Shown here: one piece after another, positions 7,606 through 16,100 of the stretch | Layout: every line of letters starts with the position of its first letter | Position numbering within the stretch: position 1 is the first letter of the stretch | Source: Bacteroidota bacterium | GTDB lineage: Bacteria > Bacteroidota > Bacteroidia > Chitinophagales > Chitinophagaceae | Assembly (NCBI GenBank): GCA_005788265.1 | Contig: SXYR01000066.1 | Location: 1-37,547 of the forward strand | Length of the DNA stretch: 37,547 bases | Direction: 5' to 3' | The notes under the pieces: generated by a model | Databases searched by the model: none | What the model saw: only the letters and a program-made list of their open reading frames with translations | What the model was told of the DNA's origin: nothing | Made by a program: the position numbers and the translations under genes

Positions 7606-8115
7606 CTATTGCATGTATTTGATTTTCAATGCATAGAGAACTGTAAAGAGACCTCCGGTCATCCCCGCAAAAATAGCATATGAAAACCCAAGAAAGTTAT
7701 CGGAGCCGAATACAAGCAGTGGGGCCACAACTGCGATGATATTACCGAGCAGGTAAAAATGAAAACCCTTTTTTCTCAATCTTAACATCATCCAGGCGCC
7801 TATTAGAGTTAATAGATTGGAAATCATTGAAAAAAAGCTGTTGTCTCGCATATTACTTGAAGTATTTGCATTCGACAAATCGGTAAGTATTTCCTCAAAT
7901 TTTTGCTCAGCTTGAGGATCAGATTGCATTGATTTTTGAAAGATATCCTGCCAGCTTTCCATGCTTTTAGTCATGGCTTGCGTGACTGTCTCAGGACTTG
8001 AAATTGCTGAAACGGAGGTAAAAATCATGTAAATGCTTCCGAAAATAGTCAGGTAACAAATTATTTTCAGAAATCGAGGTACCAAGGTTGGTGCTGACTC
8101 ATTATTTTCTAACAT
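7606..8115 (-). CDS. Four-helix membrane protein of unknown function
   Basis: I do not recognise this 169-residue protein. Hydrophobic segments near residues 15-37, 94-111, 119-137 and 142-163 predict four membrane helices. A polar, probably extracytoplasmic or cytoplasmic loop of about 55 residues (40-93) between helices 1 and 2 is rich in Ser, Gln, Met and Glu. There is no cleavable signal peptide and no conserved catalytic motif that I can see. The gene begins 2 bases after the stop of the ftsE-like gene and is the last gene of the purM-ftsE run, so it is very probably co-expressed with that ATPase. It is not FtsX: the length and topology (four closely spaced helices, no large extracellular domain) do not fit. 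A weak bulged hairpin overlaps its stop. Confidence 0.6.
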   Translation of the reverse strand: MLENNESAPTLVPRFLKIICYLTIFGSIYMIFTSVSAISSPETVTQAMTKSMESWQDIFQKSMQSDPQAEQKFEEILTDLSNANTSSNMRDNSFFSMISNLLTLIGAWMMLRLRKKGFHFYLLGNIIAVVAPLLVFGSDNFLGFSYAIFAGMTGGLFTVLYALKIKYMQ

Positions 8116-8117
8116 GT

Positions 8118-8804
8118 CTAGACATTTAAACTCACATTATCAATCACTTTTCCGCCTTCTGTTTTGATCGTGCGCGCAGGGAATTTATTGATGACCAAAT
8201 AATCATGGGTGGCCATTACAACAGCTGTGCCGAGTTCTTTTGCAATCTGGAACAGTAGATTCATGATTTCTTCGGTAGTCTCCGGATCCAAATTTCCAGT
8301 TGGTTCATCCGCAAGTATTAATTTGGGGGAATTGAGCAAAGCCCTGGCGATATCGACTCGTTGCTGCTCTCCACCTGAAAGTTCATAAGGGAATTTAAAG
8401 CCCTTTGTTTTCAATCCCACTTTCCCCAATACTTCATCTATTTTGTGTTCAATCTCCCGGGCATTGGTCCAGCCGGTTGCAAGCAAAACAAACTTTAAAT
8501 TATCATGTACATTTCTGTCGGTCAATAATTGAAAGTCCTGAAAAACAATTCCAATATTGCGCCTGAGAAATGGAACTGTTTTCCAAGTGAGGTCTTTCAA
8601 ATTGAAACCTGCCACCTGAGCAGTGCCCTCCCTCAATGGAAGTTCCCCGTACAAGGTTTTGAGTAAACTTGATTTACCAGTCCCTGTTTTACCAACCAAG
8701 TAAACAAATTCACTTTTGGATACACCGATGTTGACATTGCTCAAAATCAAAGAATCACCCTGGTATATATTGGCATTTTTAATCTCAAGTACGGTTTCAT
8801 TCAT
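8118..8804 (-). CDS. ftsE: FtsE-like ABC transporter ATP-binding protein
   Basis: The 228-residue single ABC ATPase domain has Walker A GKTGTGKSS (38-46), the Q-loop VFQD (87-90), signature LSGGEQQR (142-149), Walker B LILADEP (162-168) with catalytic E167, and switch H200. The opening (a short core without extra domains, IYQGDSLILSNVNIGVSKSEFVYLVGKTGTGKS) is that of FtsE, which with FtsX controls septal peptidoglycan hydrolases. A LolD/MacB-type ATPase is the main alternative. No ftsX is adjacent. Instead a four-helix membrane protein starts 2 bases downstream and purM ends 9 bases upstream. The lack of an adjacent FtsX leaves the membrane partner open. Confidence 0.8.
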   Translation of the reverse strand: MNETVLEIKNANIYQGDSLILSNVNIGVSKSEFVYLVGKTGTGKSSLLKTLYGELPLREGTAQVAGFNLKDLTWKTVPFLRRNIGIVFQDFQLLTDRNVHDNLKFVLLATGWTNAREIEHKIDEVLGKVGLKTKGFKFPYELSGGEQQRVDIARALLNSPKLILADEPTGNLDPETTEEIMNLLFQIAKELGTAVVMATHDYLVINKFPARTIKTEGGKVIDNVSLNV

Positions 8805-8813
8805 ATGGATCAG

Positions 8814-9989
8814 TTATGCTGTAAAATGATATATCTCTTTGTTGTGATGGATTTCAACCGATTTGGAATCAGCTGCTTCTACCCTTCCTATAATTTGCGC
8901 GTCGATATTGAATGATGAAGCGATTTGGATGAATCGAGCAGCTGCGATTTCGTTGGTATATACCTCCATCCTACACCCCATGTTGAACACCTGAAACATC
9001 TCTTTGAAATCCGCTCCACTGGCCTCTTTGATCAGTTCAAATACAGGTGGGACTTCCAGAAAATTATCTTTGATGATTTTATAATTGCCAGGTAAATATT
9101 TCAAACATTTGGTTTGACCTCCACCGCTGCAATGAATCAGTCCGTATACATCTTGAAAATGTTCAGTGAGGATTTTCTTGAGCAAAGGAGCATATGTTCT
9201 AGTGGGACTCAATACGAGCTTTCCAGCATCGATATTGGTTCCGTTGATATTAACCTTGTCAGTCATTCGATGTTTTCCAATGTATACAACTGAAGCATCA
9301 ATATTGGGATCAAAGGACTCAGGAAATTTCTCTGCATACCATTTGGAAAACATGTCGTGACGGGCACTGGTGAGTCCGTTGCTGCCGATACCGCTGTTAT
9401 ATGCGGACTCATAGCTTGCTTGACCGGCACTTGACAATCCAACAATGACATTTCCAGGTTTGATTTTCTCGTTGGTAATCAATTGACTCTTGGGCCATCT
9501 GCAAGTCATGGTTCCATTCACAGCCACCGTTCTTACGACATCACCCACGTCAGCAGTCTCCCCACCGAGATAATGAACATTCACACCAACATTTTTCAAA
9601 AAAGAAAAAAATGTCGCTGATCCATCAATGATTTCCTTGAGCACATCACCTGGTATGAGATGTTTGTTTCGATCAATGGTTGAATTAAATACTATACGAT
9701 CATGAACTCCTATGCACAATAAATCATCTAAATTCATCACGATGGCATCCTGTGCAATGCCTCTCCATACGCTCAGATCTCCCGTCTCTTTCCAATACAT
9801 GTAGGCAAGAATGCTCTTTGTTCCTGCACCATCGGCATGCATTATATTTACATGTGAGGCATCTCCTGTGAGATAGTCTTCATATACCTTGCAAAATGCA
9901 TAAGGATACAATCCGGCATCCAGGTTTTCAATGGCCTGATGCACCTCCTCTTTTTGTGCTGAAACGCCTCTCTGATTGTATAAGCTCAT
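8814..9989 (-). CDS. purM: Phosphoribosylformylglycinamidine cyclo-ligase (AIR synthetase)
   Basis: PurM closes the imidazole ring of AIR using ATP, the fifth step of purine synthesis. The start is set at the ATG at 9989 (391 residues), because MSLYNQRGVSAQKEEVHQAI matches the Bacteroidota family N-terminus. The 19-codon extension to 10046 would run through the promoter. The nucleotide-binding DGAGTK (53-58), the acidic GIAQDAIVMNLDDLL segment, the GGETADVGDVVR motif and a C-terminal domain with GLIHCSGGGQTKCLKYL and FNMGCRMEVY are all visible. The protein is longer than the 345-residue E. coli enzyme, as is usual in this phylum. It heads the purM-ftsE-membrane protein run and is divergent from ribF. 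Confidence 0.92.
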   Translation of the reverse strand: MSLYNQRGVSAQKEEVHQAIENLDAGLYPYAFCKVYEDYLTGDASHVNIMHADGAGTKSILAYMYWKETGDLSVWRGIAQDAIVMNLDDLLCIGVHDRIVFNSTIDRNKHLIPGDVLKEIIDGSATFFSFLKNVGVNVHYLGGETADVGDVVRTVAVNGTMTCRWPKSQLITNEKIKPGNVIVGLSSAGQASYESAYNSGIGSNGLTSARHDMFSKWYAEKFPESFDPNIDASVVYIGKHRMTDKVNINGTNIDAGKLVLSPTRTYAPLLKKILTEHFQDVYGLIHCSGGGQTKCLKYLPGNYKIIKDNFLEVPPVFELIKEASGADFKEMFQVFNMGCRMEVYTNEIAAARFIQIASSFNIDAQIIGRVEAADSKSVEIHHNKEIYHFTA

Positions 9990-10006
9990 TTCGTTGGATG
10001 GAGTTA

Positions 10007-10036
10007 CAAAGCTAAACCAGAACGCATTAAATACAA
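10007..10036 (-). promoter_or_regulatory. purM promoter, Bacteroidota housekeeping type
   Basis: On the minus strand TTG (10036-10034), 19 bases, then TAGCTTTG (10014-10007): a complete match to the TTG-N19-TAnnTTTG arrangement. The purM ATG at 9989 is 17 bases after the -7 box, which gives a leader of about 10 bases. Confidence 0.68.
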
Positions 10037-10066
10037 TGATTTCCAACCATTCTTATCAACAGGATG

Positions 10067-10093
10067 TTGATTTAGGCATTTCAAGTAAATTTG
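10067..10093 (+). promoter_or_regulatory. Possible ribF promoter
   Basis: TAAATTTG (10086-10093) matches the -7 consensus. The only upstream TTG (10067-10069) is 16 bases away, shorter than the 19 seen elsewhere in the window. The ribF ATG follows the -7 box by 8 bases, so a transcript from here would be leaderless or nearly so. Confidence 0.35.
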
Positions 10094-10101
10094 CACCCGA
10101 T

Positions 10102-11055
10102 ATGCAGGTACATTTCCAGATTGATCAGCTCCCCAAATTCAAAAATGCTGTTACAACCATTGGTGCTTTTGATGGTGTTCATGCAGGACACCAATCCATC
10201 CTGGAAAGTCTCAAAAACCATGCAGAAAGGATACAAGGCGAAACCATTGTCATCACCTTTCACCCACATCCCAGAAGAATTCTACACAATGTGGACGTAC
10301 CCTCCATGTTGACAAGTTTGGAAGAAAGAATCGAACGTTTTCAATCGCTTGGAATAGACCATCTGGTGATTGTGCCTTTTGATCATGTATTTGCAGAACT
10401 CAGCGCAGAAGAATATGTACAAAAGTTTTTGATTGAATTGTTCCATCCCAGCGTCATTGTAATTGGATTCGACCACCGATTTGGCAAGGATAGAAGAGGA
10501 GATTTTGAATACCTCCAAAAAATATCTACCGCTGGTGGATTCGAAGTTGTTGAAATATCAGAGAAAGTAGTTGAAGCCTCAAGGGTAAGTTCCACACAAA
10601 TAAGAACTTTTCTTTTGAACGGAGAGATTGAACAAGCCAATCAATTGCTTACCTATCCTTACCAACTGCATGGTGTGGTCATAGAGGGTGACAAGCTTGG
10701 CAGAACCCTTGGCTATCCAACGGCTAATTTATCGATGATAGACAGCGACAAGCTGATCCCCTCCTCTGGTGTTTACGCTGTCGAAGTAAAACTTTTTCAA
10801 GATGGAAGAATAAGATTGGAAAAAGGCATGATGAACATTGGCTATCGTCCTACGGTCAACGGAAAAGAAAGAAGAATCGAAGTCCATATTTTCAACTTTG
10901 ACGAAGACATCTACCATCAGCAAATGAAAGTATCATTGATCAGACATACGAGAAAAGAAATGAAATTTTCCGGTCTCGATGCGTTGATTGCACAGCTCAA
11001 TAAGGACAAAGAGGAAATTACTGCAATCCATTCCGCGGCTAATCCTTCAAAATAA
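10102..11055 (+). CDS. ribF: Bifunctional riboflavin kinase / FAD synthetase
   Basis: RibF phosphorylates riboflavin to FMN and adenylylates FMN to FAD. With the ATG at 10102 the protein has 317 residues, the usual size. The N-terminal nucleotidyltransferase domain shows TTIGAFDGVHAGHQ and the HPHP motif (ITFHPHPRRIL), then GFDHRFGKDRRGD and VSSTQIR. The C-terminal kinase domain shows GDKLGRTLGYPTANL, IPSSGVYAV and GMMNIGYRPTVNG. Earlier in-frame starts (ATG 10036, TTG 9976) would overlap the divergent purM promoter and add residues not found in the family. The 3' end overlaps the convergent holA gene by 17 bases. Confidence 0.95.
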   Translation: MQVHFQIDQLPKFKNAVTTIGAFDGVHAGHQSILESLKNHAERIQGETIVITFHPHPRRILHNVDVPSMLTSLEERIERFQSLGIDHLVIVPFDHVFAELSAEEYVQKFLIELFHPSVIVIGFDHRFGKDRRGDFEYLQKISTAGGFEVVEISEKVVEASRVSSTQIRTFLLNGEIEQANQLLTYPYQLHGVVIEGDKLGRTLGYPTANLSMIDSDKLIPSSGVYAVEVKLFQDGRIRLEKGMMNIGYRPTVNGKERRIEVHIFNFDEDIYHQQMKVSLIRHTRKEMKFSGLDALIAQLNKDKEEITAIHSAANPSK

Positions 11056-12046
11056 TTTTAGCAACCAACTCTTTCATCAATTCTGCATCTGTCGTTTCAT
11101 TGATCTTGGAAATACCCACACTTTTAAGGTTGTAGTGATGCAAAAGCAAGAGAGCTTTTTCGATATCAGCATAACTGTATACCTGCAGTGCCTGAATATA
11201 TTGTTTTGCAAAAAAACCCTTCAATCCAAGCAGCCCAGCAATGGTATTTTCATCTCTTGCATTGCTGGAAGCCGCAATATATAACTTGCTGAAATACGCA
11301 TACAATGTAGGCAACACTAGTTGAATTGGTGCAGCTTTGGGATTGGCTTCAAAAAACTGTATGATGCGAAGCGAAGATGACATGTCTCTTTTCCCCACAG
11401 ATGCCTGCAGTTCAAAAATGTTGAACTCTTTGCTCACGCCGACAAATTGCTCGATGTCATCTTCAGTGATTTGTTTTCTGTTTTGAAGATTGACAGTGAT
11501 TTTGTCAATTTCGTTTTCCAGTCTTTGCAAATCATTCCCAATATGATCCACCAACATGTGCAAAGCCTTGGTTTGGATATCGAGTCCTTTGCTGTTCACC
11601 ATTTGACTGGTCCATTCTGGTAATTCATTGTCATACAACTTTTTGGTAGAGAGCAGTACTGTTTTTTGTTTCAATTGCTTGGCTAATTTGCTTCTGCCAT
11701 CAATCTTTTTTTCTTTGTGCCCAACAATGAAAATGGTTGAACCAAGGGGGTGTTCAATATAGGACTCCAGTTTTTCTACGTCTTTCATTTGCTGCGCCTC
11801 TTTTAAAATAACCACCTGTCGTTCAGCTAACATTGGATATCGCTTGCATGCATTTACAACATCGTCCAACCTTGCATCTCTTCCATAAAAAATTGAAAGA
11901 TTGAAAGAGGCCTCACTTTCACTCAAAATATTCTTTTCAGCAAATTCAATCAGTAAATCTATGTAATAAGGTTCCTCCCCTTCCAGCCAATATACTGGAT
12001 GAAAAACACCTTTCTTCCACTCTAATAAAATTTGATCCGGAGACAT
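11039..12046 (-). CDS. holA: DNA polymerase III subunit delta
   Basis: The delta subunit opens the beta sliding clamp within the clamp loader. The ATG at 12046 is preferred (335 residues, MSPDQILLEWKKGVFHPVYW) over a TTG at 12070, because family members begin with a short helix followed by the LxGEEPYxID motif, here LEGEEPYYIDLLIE. Further family features are the FYGRDARLDDVVNACKRYPML segment, the strand RQVVILKEAQ, the central helical domain with GNDLQRLENEIDKI, the FNIFELQASVGKRD segment and a C-terminal collar domain. No partner clamp-loader gene is nearby. A likely promoter lies at 12068-12098. The 3' end overlaps ribF. Confidence 0.92.
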   Translation of the reverse strand: MSPDQILLEWKKGVFHPVYWLEGEEPYYIDLLIEFAEKNILSESEASFNLSIFYGRDARLDDVVNACKRYPMLAERQVVILKEAQQMKDVEKLESYIEHPLGSTIFIVGHKEKKIDGRSKLAKQLKQKTVLLSTKKLYDNELPEWTSQMVNSKGLDIQTKALHMLVDHIGNDLQRLENEIDKITVNLQNRKQITEDDIEQFVGVSKEFNIFELQASVGKRDMSSSLRIIQFFEANPKAAPIQLVLPTLYAYFSKLYIAASSNARDENTIAGLLGLKGFFAKQYIQALQVYSYADIEKALLLLHHYNLKSVGISKINETTDAELMKELVAKIILKD

Positions 12047-12067
12047 TGAATCAGGACTTATTTTGAT

Positions 12068-12098
12068 CAAATTTCCTCTAAAAAAGCCATATTCACAA
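12068..12098 (-). promoter_or_regulatory. Possible holA promoter
   Basis: On the minus strand TTG (12098-12096) is followed after 20 bases by GAAATTTG (12075-12068), one mismatch from TAnnTTTG. The holA ATG at 12046 lies 21 bases downstream. The 124-base divergent region (12047-12170) shows no equally good element for the plus-strand gene; the best is TTCCTTTG at 12140-12147, which has no -33. Confidence 0.4.
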
Positions 12099-12170
12099 TT
12101 ATTAACAGCCTTGTTTAAGGTATTTGAATATAAAATTCCTTCCTTTGCCTGAAGTCAAATAAAAATTAAC

Positions 12171-13127
12171 ATGAGCACTAACTATCCATCCTCTGTAAGC
12201 ACGGGGGGTACATCAAAAAACAACAAAAACAATCTCGTAATCACGCTGGTGGTTATTTTGATCGCATCGTGGGCTTATTTCTTTTATGCTAGAAATGAGG
12301 CCAACAATGTCATTGCAATGAAAGATGCAGATATCGCGTCTCTGGATTCAACTAAAAATGCAGTTCAGAAGGAATATGACGACGCGATGGTGCGCCTTGA
12401 ACAAATGACCGCGACCAATACAAGCCTTGACAGTTTGGTTAAATCACGTGACGAAGAATTGAATCAACTCAAATCAAAATTCAAGGGCCTTGTCAATAAG
12501 CAAAACGCAACGGCATCTGATTTGAATGCAGCGAAAAAGCTGGTTGGAGATCTGAATGGAAAAATCGATGATTATATTAAAGAAATTGCTCGTTTGCAAA
12601 AAGAAAACAAGCAACTGACTACTGACAAGGAGAATCTCACTACTGAAAATAAAAATTTATCGACAACCTTGGTCACCACTGAAAATGCAAAAAAAGAAGC
12701 AGAAAACAAAGTGGATGTCGGATCAACGTTAAATGCATCTTCGTTCAATATTGTTGCCATCAATGAAAAATCATCCGGAAAGGAAAAATCAACTGCCTCT
12801 TCCAAAAGAGCAGATAAACTTCGTATTTCTTTCAATCTGGATGCAAACAGGATCAGCACTTCAGGCACCAAACAACTTTATATTGTTGCAAAAGATCCAA
12901 CAGGAAACACCATCAAAGAGCAGGCACTTGCTTCGGGCAGCCTTTCAACAAGAGAAGAAGGTCAAGTTCAATATACCACCAAGCTTGATGTTGATTATAA
13001 GCAGGGTGAAACAAAATATGTAAGTTTTGATCTGAGACAGACTGATAAATATGCCAAAGGTTCTTACTCGATCAGCGTGTATCAAAATGGATTTAAGATT
13101 GGTCAAGGAACAGCAAGTTTGAAATAA
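12171..13127 (+). CDS. Membrane-anchored coiled-coil protein of unknown function
   Basis: I do not recognise a named family for this 318-residue protein. Residues 1-21 are Ser/Thr/Asn-rich and cytoplasmic in character. Residues 22-40 form one membrane helix (LVITLVVILIASWAYFFY). Residues about 50-180 form a long coiled coil rich in Lys, Asp, Gln and Asn with heptad-like L/I/A spacing (LQKENKQLTTDKENLTTENK), and residues about 190-318 are a Ser/Thr-rich, beta-strand-rich domain (KLRISFNLDANR, QLYIVAKDPTGN, YVSFDLRQTDKY, YSISVYQNGFKIGQGTASLK). The layout places the coiled coil and beta domain in the periplasm. The ATG at 12171 follows the AT-rich leader AAAAATTAAC. A strong terminator follows. 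The divergent neighbour is holA, which gives no functional hint. Confidence 0.75.
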   Translation: MSTNYPSSVSTGGTSKNNKNNLVITLVVILIASWAYFFYARNEANNVIAMKDADIASLDSTKNAVQKEYDDAMVRLEQMTATNTSLDSLVKSRDEELNQLKSKFKGLVNKQNATASDLNAAKKLVGDLNGKIDDYIKEIARLQKENKQLTTDKENLTTENKNLSTTLVTTENAKKEAENKVDVGSTLNASSFNIVAINEKSSGKEKSTASSKRADKLRISFNLDANRISTSGTKQLYIVAKDPTGNTIKEQALASGSLSTREEGQVQYTTKLDVDYKQGETKYVSFDLRQTDKYAKGSYSISVYQNGFKIGQGTASLK

Positions 13128-13146
13128 AAACACAATGACATCAACT

Positions 13147-13179
13147 AAAAAAACCACTGGATTATTCAGTGGTTTTTTT
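13147..13179. terminator. Bidirectional intrinsic terminator shared by two convergent genes
   Basis: A7 (13147-13153), stem CCACTG (13154-13159), a 7-base loop, stem CAGTGG (13167-13172) and T7 (13173-13179) form a symmetric structure that ends transcripts on both strands. The outer edge overlaps the TAA stop (13180-13178) of the minus-strand gene, so the terminator begins within its last codon. Confidence 0.88.
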
Positions 13180-16100
13180 ATAACAATGCCCTGATCTGTG
13201 CTCTCCCCAAATGAATTGGATTTATTCCAACTGATTTTCTTCCCTCATAGACAATATTCAGCTCAATAAATTTTGACAATCGCTTGGTTAGATCCATTAC
13301 CCATATTCCATTGTTTCCCGTACGCAATCCATCCAACATGACATATGCTGTGGTTGAATTGATTGTACCATTGTATTGAATATTGGAGAGATTGAATTTT
13401 AAGTTGATGGCAGCATTGGAAACCAAATTATATTTCGCCTCGGTGATGAATGAAAAAACAGAGGCATCTTCATTATTTTGATTGCGTTTTTTTTCAAATT
13501 TCAAACTGGTAGCCACTCTCCAAGATGTAAGTCTTGTATACGTTATTCTTGGCTCAAATGAATGAGATGATATGTCATAATTTCTGTTTGAAAATGTGGG
13601 AGTTGATAGATATGACTTGTTTTTCCTGGAGGTTAAATCGAAGGTCCATGTTCGCTTAAAATTGATCCTGCTCCTGATGATATAATCTGAATAATACCTG
13701 GATTCCGGACCATAACTTAAAAAAGCTGTTTGGAAATTTTGATTGAGATTCAAGTCCAACCCCCATATTTGACTGAATTTATTGAAGGAGAGCGCATAGG
13801 TGGAAATTCGATCTGAACTGATGACAGTTGAATCAATCCCCGTTTTCTTCAGCGGATTCAATTTTCTGCCATAGGTTGCAAACATTCTGTCATTTACCTG
13901 GAAGTTCGATTGGAAATAAAGTCTCTTTAAAAATTTGGATACAGGGCCAGTAGACAGAAACGCTTTGGAGGGATCGATACTGACCTGATAATTGAATTGC
14001 AGGTAATTGGATTTTACAAAATCGTTGGTCGGTGTAAATATTTTGAAAAACTTGGCTTGATCTCTGAACCTGGCAACTTCAAATTCATTCAATTGTTGGA
14101 TATTGTCATTGTTGTAGTCAATCCAAGCATATTCACCCTGGCCAATCGGTACTTCAAAAAATGAAAATGTTTTTTTAGGTTCTTGCCCAGATCCGATTTC
14201 ATAGAGGGAGGTACCACTGATAGCTCCTTTCAAATATTTAGCAAAATATTCTATCCTGCCCAAGAGACTTCGCTCTTTGTTACTACCTGAAGCCCGTTGG
14301 AAATACTCCAATGTTCTGTAATGAGCACTGGCCCTGAGTTGGTGAAACTCATTGGACATCCATTCATATTGCAGATTGTAATTCTGGCTCTTGTCAACTC
14401 GTTTCATTTCTTTCCCCCCCGGAAGCTCATCAGCACGTGTAAAATATTTAAAAGCCCACTTATTCAATTTATTTTGATCTGAGCCAGTGGAAAATTGAAA
14501 TGTATTAAATGAAAAGCTGGAGGCAGTTACAGAATCCGTTTTGATGTACCTGGCTACTGAATTTTCTTTTGAATACTTCAACCCAATTGATTGATTGGAG
14601 AGAAATGGCATGATTTTCATGATATCGATATTGGGACGTATAAAACCTCCTTTGATAGTATTGTCTTTGAAAGAAGTAAATGAAACCTCATTGTTAACGA
14701 CCCAATTGTTTCTTTGAAACTGTTGATCAAATTGATGCCGATCCCCCTTGTATTCAATTCCTCTTTCATACCTGGTAAATCCATATTTCAGAAAAACCGA
14801 TGTTTTATCAACAATACCTGTTGAAAGATTTACAATCTTCTCGTCTGCAGCAATAGGTATAAAATCTAAGCCCCAGTCCCGCATGAATTCAACTGTCCGC
14901 AATCGCTCTACAGGCTTAAAATCCGCATCGGCAAATTCAACAAATGCGGCAGATTTCAATTGAATTTCTTTTCTACTGTTGAGTGATTTTTGATGCAAAA
15001 GTTGAAGTTTTGCTGCTGCACCCAGATCATTTTTTTTATCTTTTTGCGAAAATGAATTAAGATCAAATTTGCTCAAAGCCATGTCTGATTTGATTTGCAT
15101 GGACTGAGTCAGGTCCCATGTAGAGGAGAGGCTATAGATTTGTTGTGATTTTGGCGCAACCAGCAGTACATCTGCATCATATCTTCCATGCATTTTCCCA
15201 GTTACAAGATCGGGTGCAATCCATTTATATACCTTGCCATTAAGTTGGGCGGAAGTATCGAGTATGTATTGGCCATTGCCTTCACCCTTGTCAAAAAATG
15301 ATACAGCATATAAGTCAGTTGAAGGACTTTGACTGTACACATATACGGATTGTTTTAAATTAGGACCAATGATAGTATCAACTTTTCTGTAGAGTATTTT
15401 TCCATTTCCACTAATTTCTGGCATGGCAGTTGAATAAAAAGCTTTGTTAACCTGATCACCCAATCCAGATAAGAACATTTTTTCTGCAGATCCAAGTGAT
15501 TGATTGATGGGAGAATTTTTTGCATCTGTATTATTGAAATATCCAAATGCGAGCGTGAAATTTTTACGATTGGAGATGGTATTGCTGAGGAACAACTGAG
15601 AATTCAAATAGTTGCGATCTGCATATTCAAATTCGACTTGAATTCTCTTGTCTTTTGTAATCATTTGCTTGGGCATGAAAGTAATTTCTGCCGTATTGTA
15701 GTTAATGATATAATCTTGGTCTTCTCCTCTTTGCATCATGATCCCATCAATGAAGACACGCTCCGTGCCTGCCAATACGATAAAAAACAATTCTTGATTG
15801 GCCCCCTTTAAACGGTAGGGTCCCTGGTTTCCTTCGAGTCCTTGAAAAATATTCCTGGTAAATTTTCCCCTCGCCACTGCCCCACTGACGAGCAGATCAT
15901 TGCTCAGTCGCGGACTGATTGCGTACTTTCTTTGAAAATAAAGACCCTGCAGACGCTTGTAAAAACTTAAATAATTTTGCTGGTGACGAATATCGAAATC
16001 ACCTACTTGCAGTTTCCAATCTTGTTTGGAGAACTGAATGGACACACGATCAATTTCATTTAAATTCTGTGTAGAGCCATCTGGTTGTATTGGAAGGTTG

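Noticed and set aside
7589-7610. Imperfect hairpin around the stop of the 169-residue membrane protein gene
   Set aside because: The arms pair only with bulges and the following T-run is interrupted, so it is not convincing as terminator; it also lies just upstream of the rpsO promoter.
9990-10046. N-terminal extension of purM (19 residues)
   Set aside because: It runs through a full consensus promoter for purM and does not match the family N-terminus.
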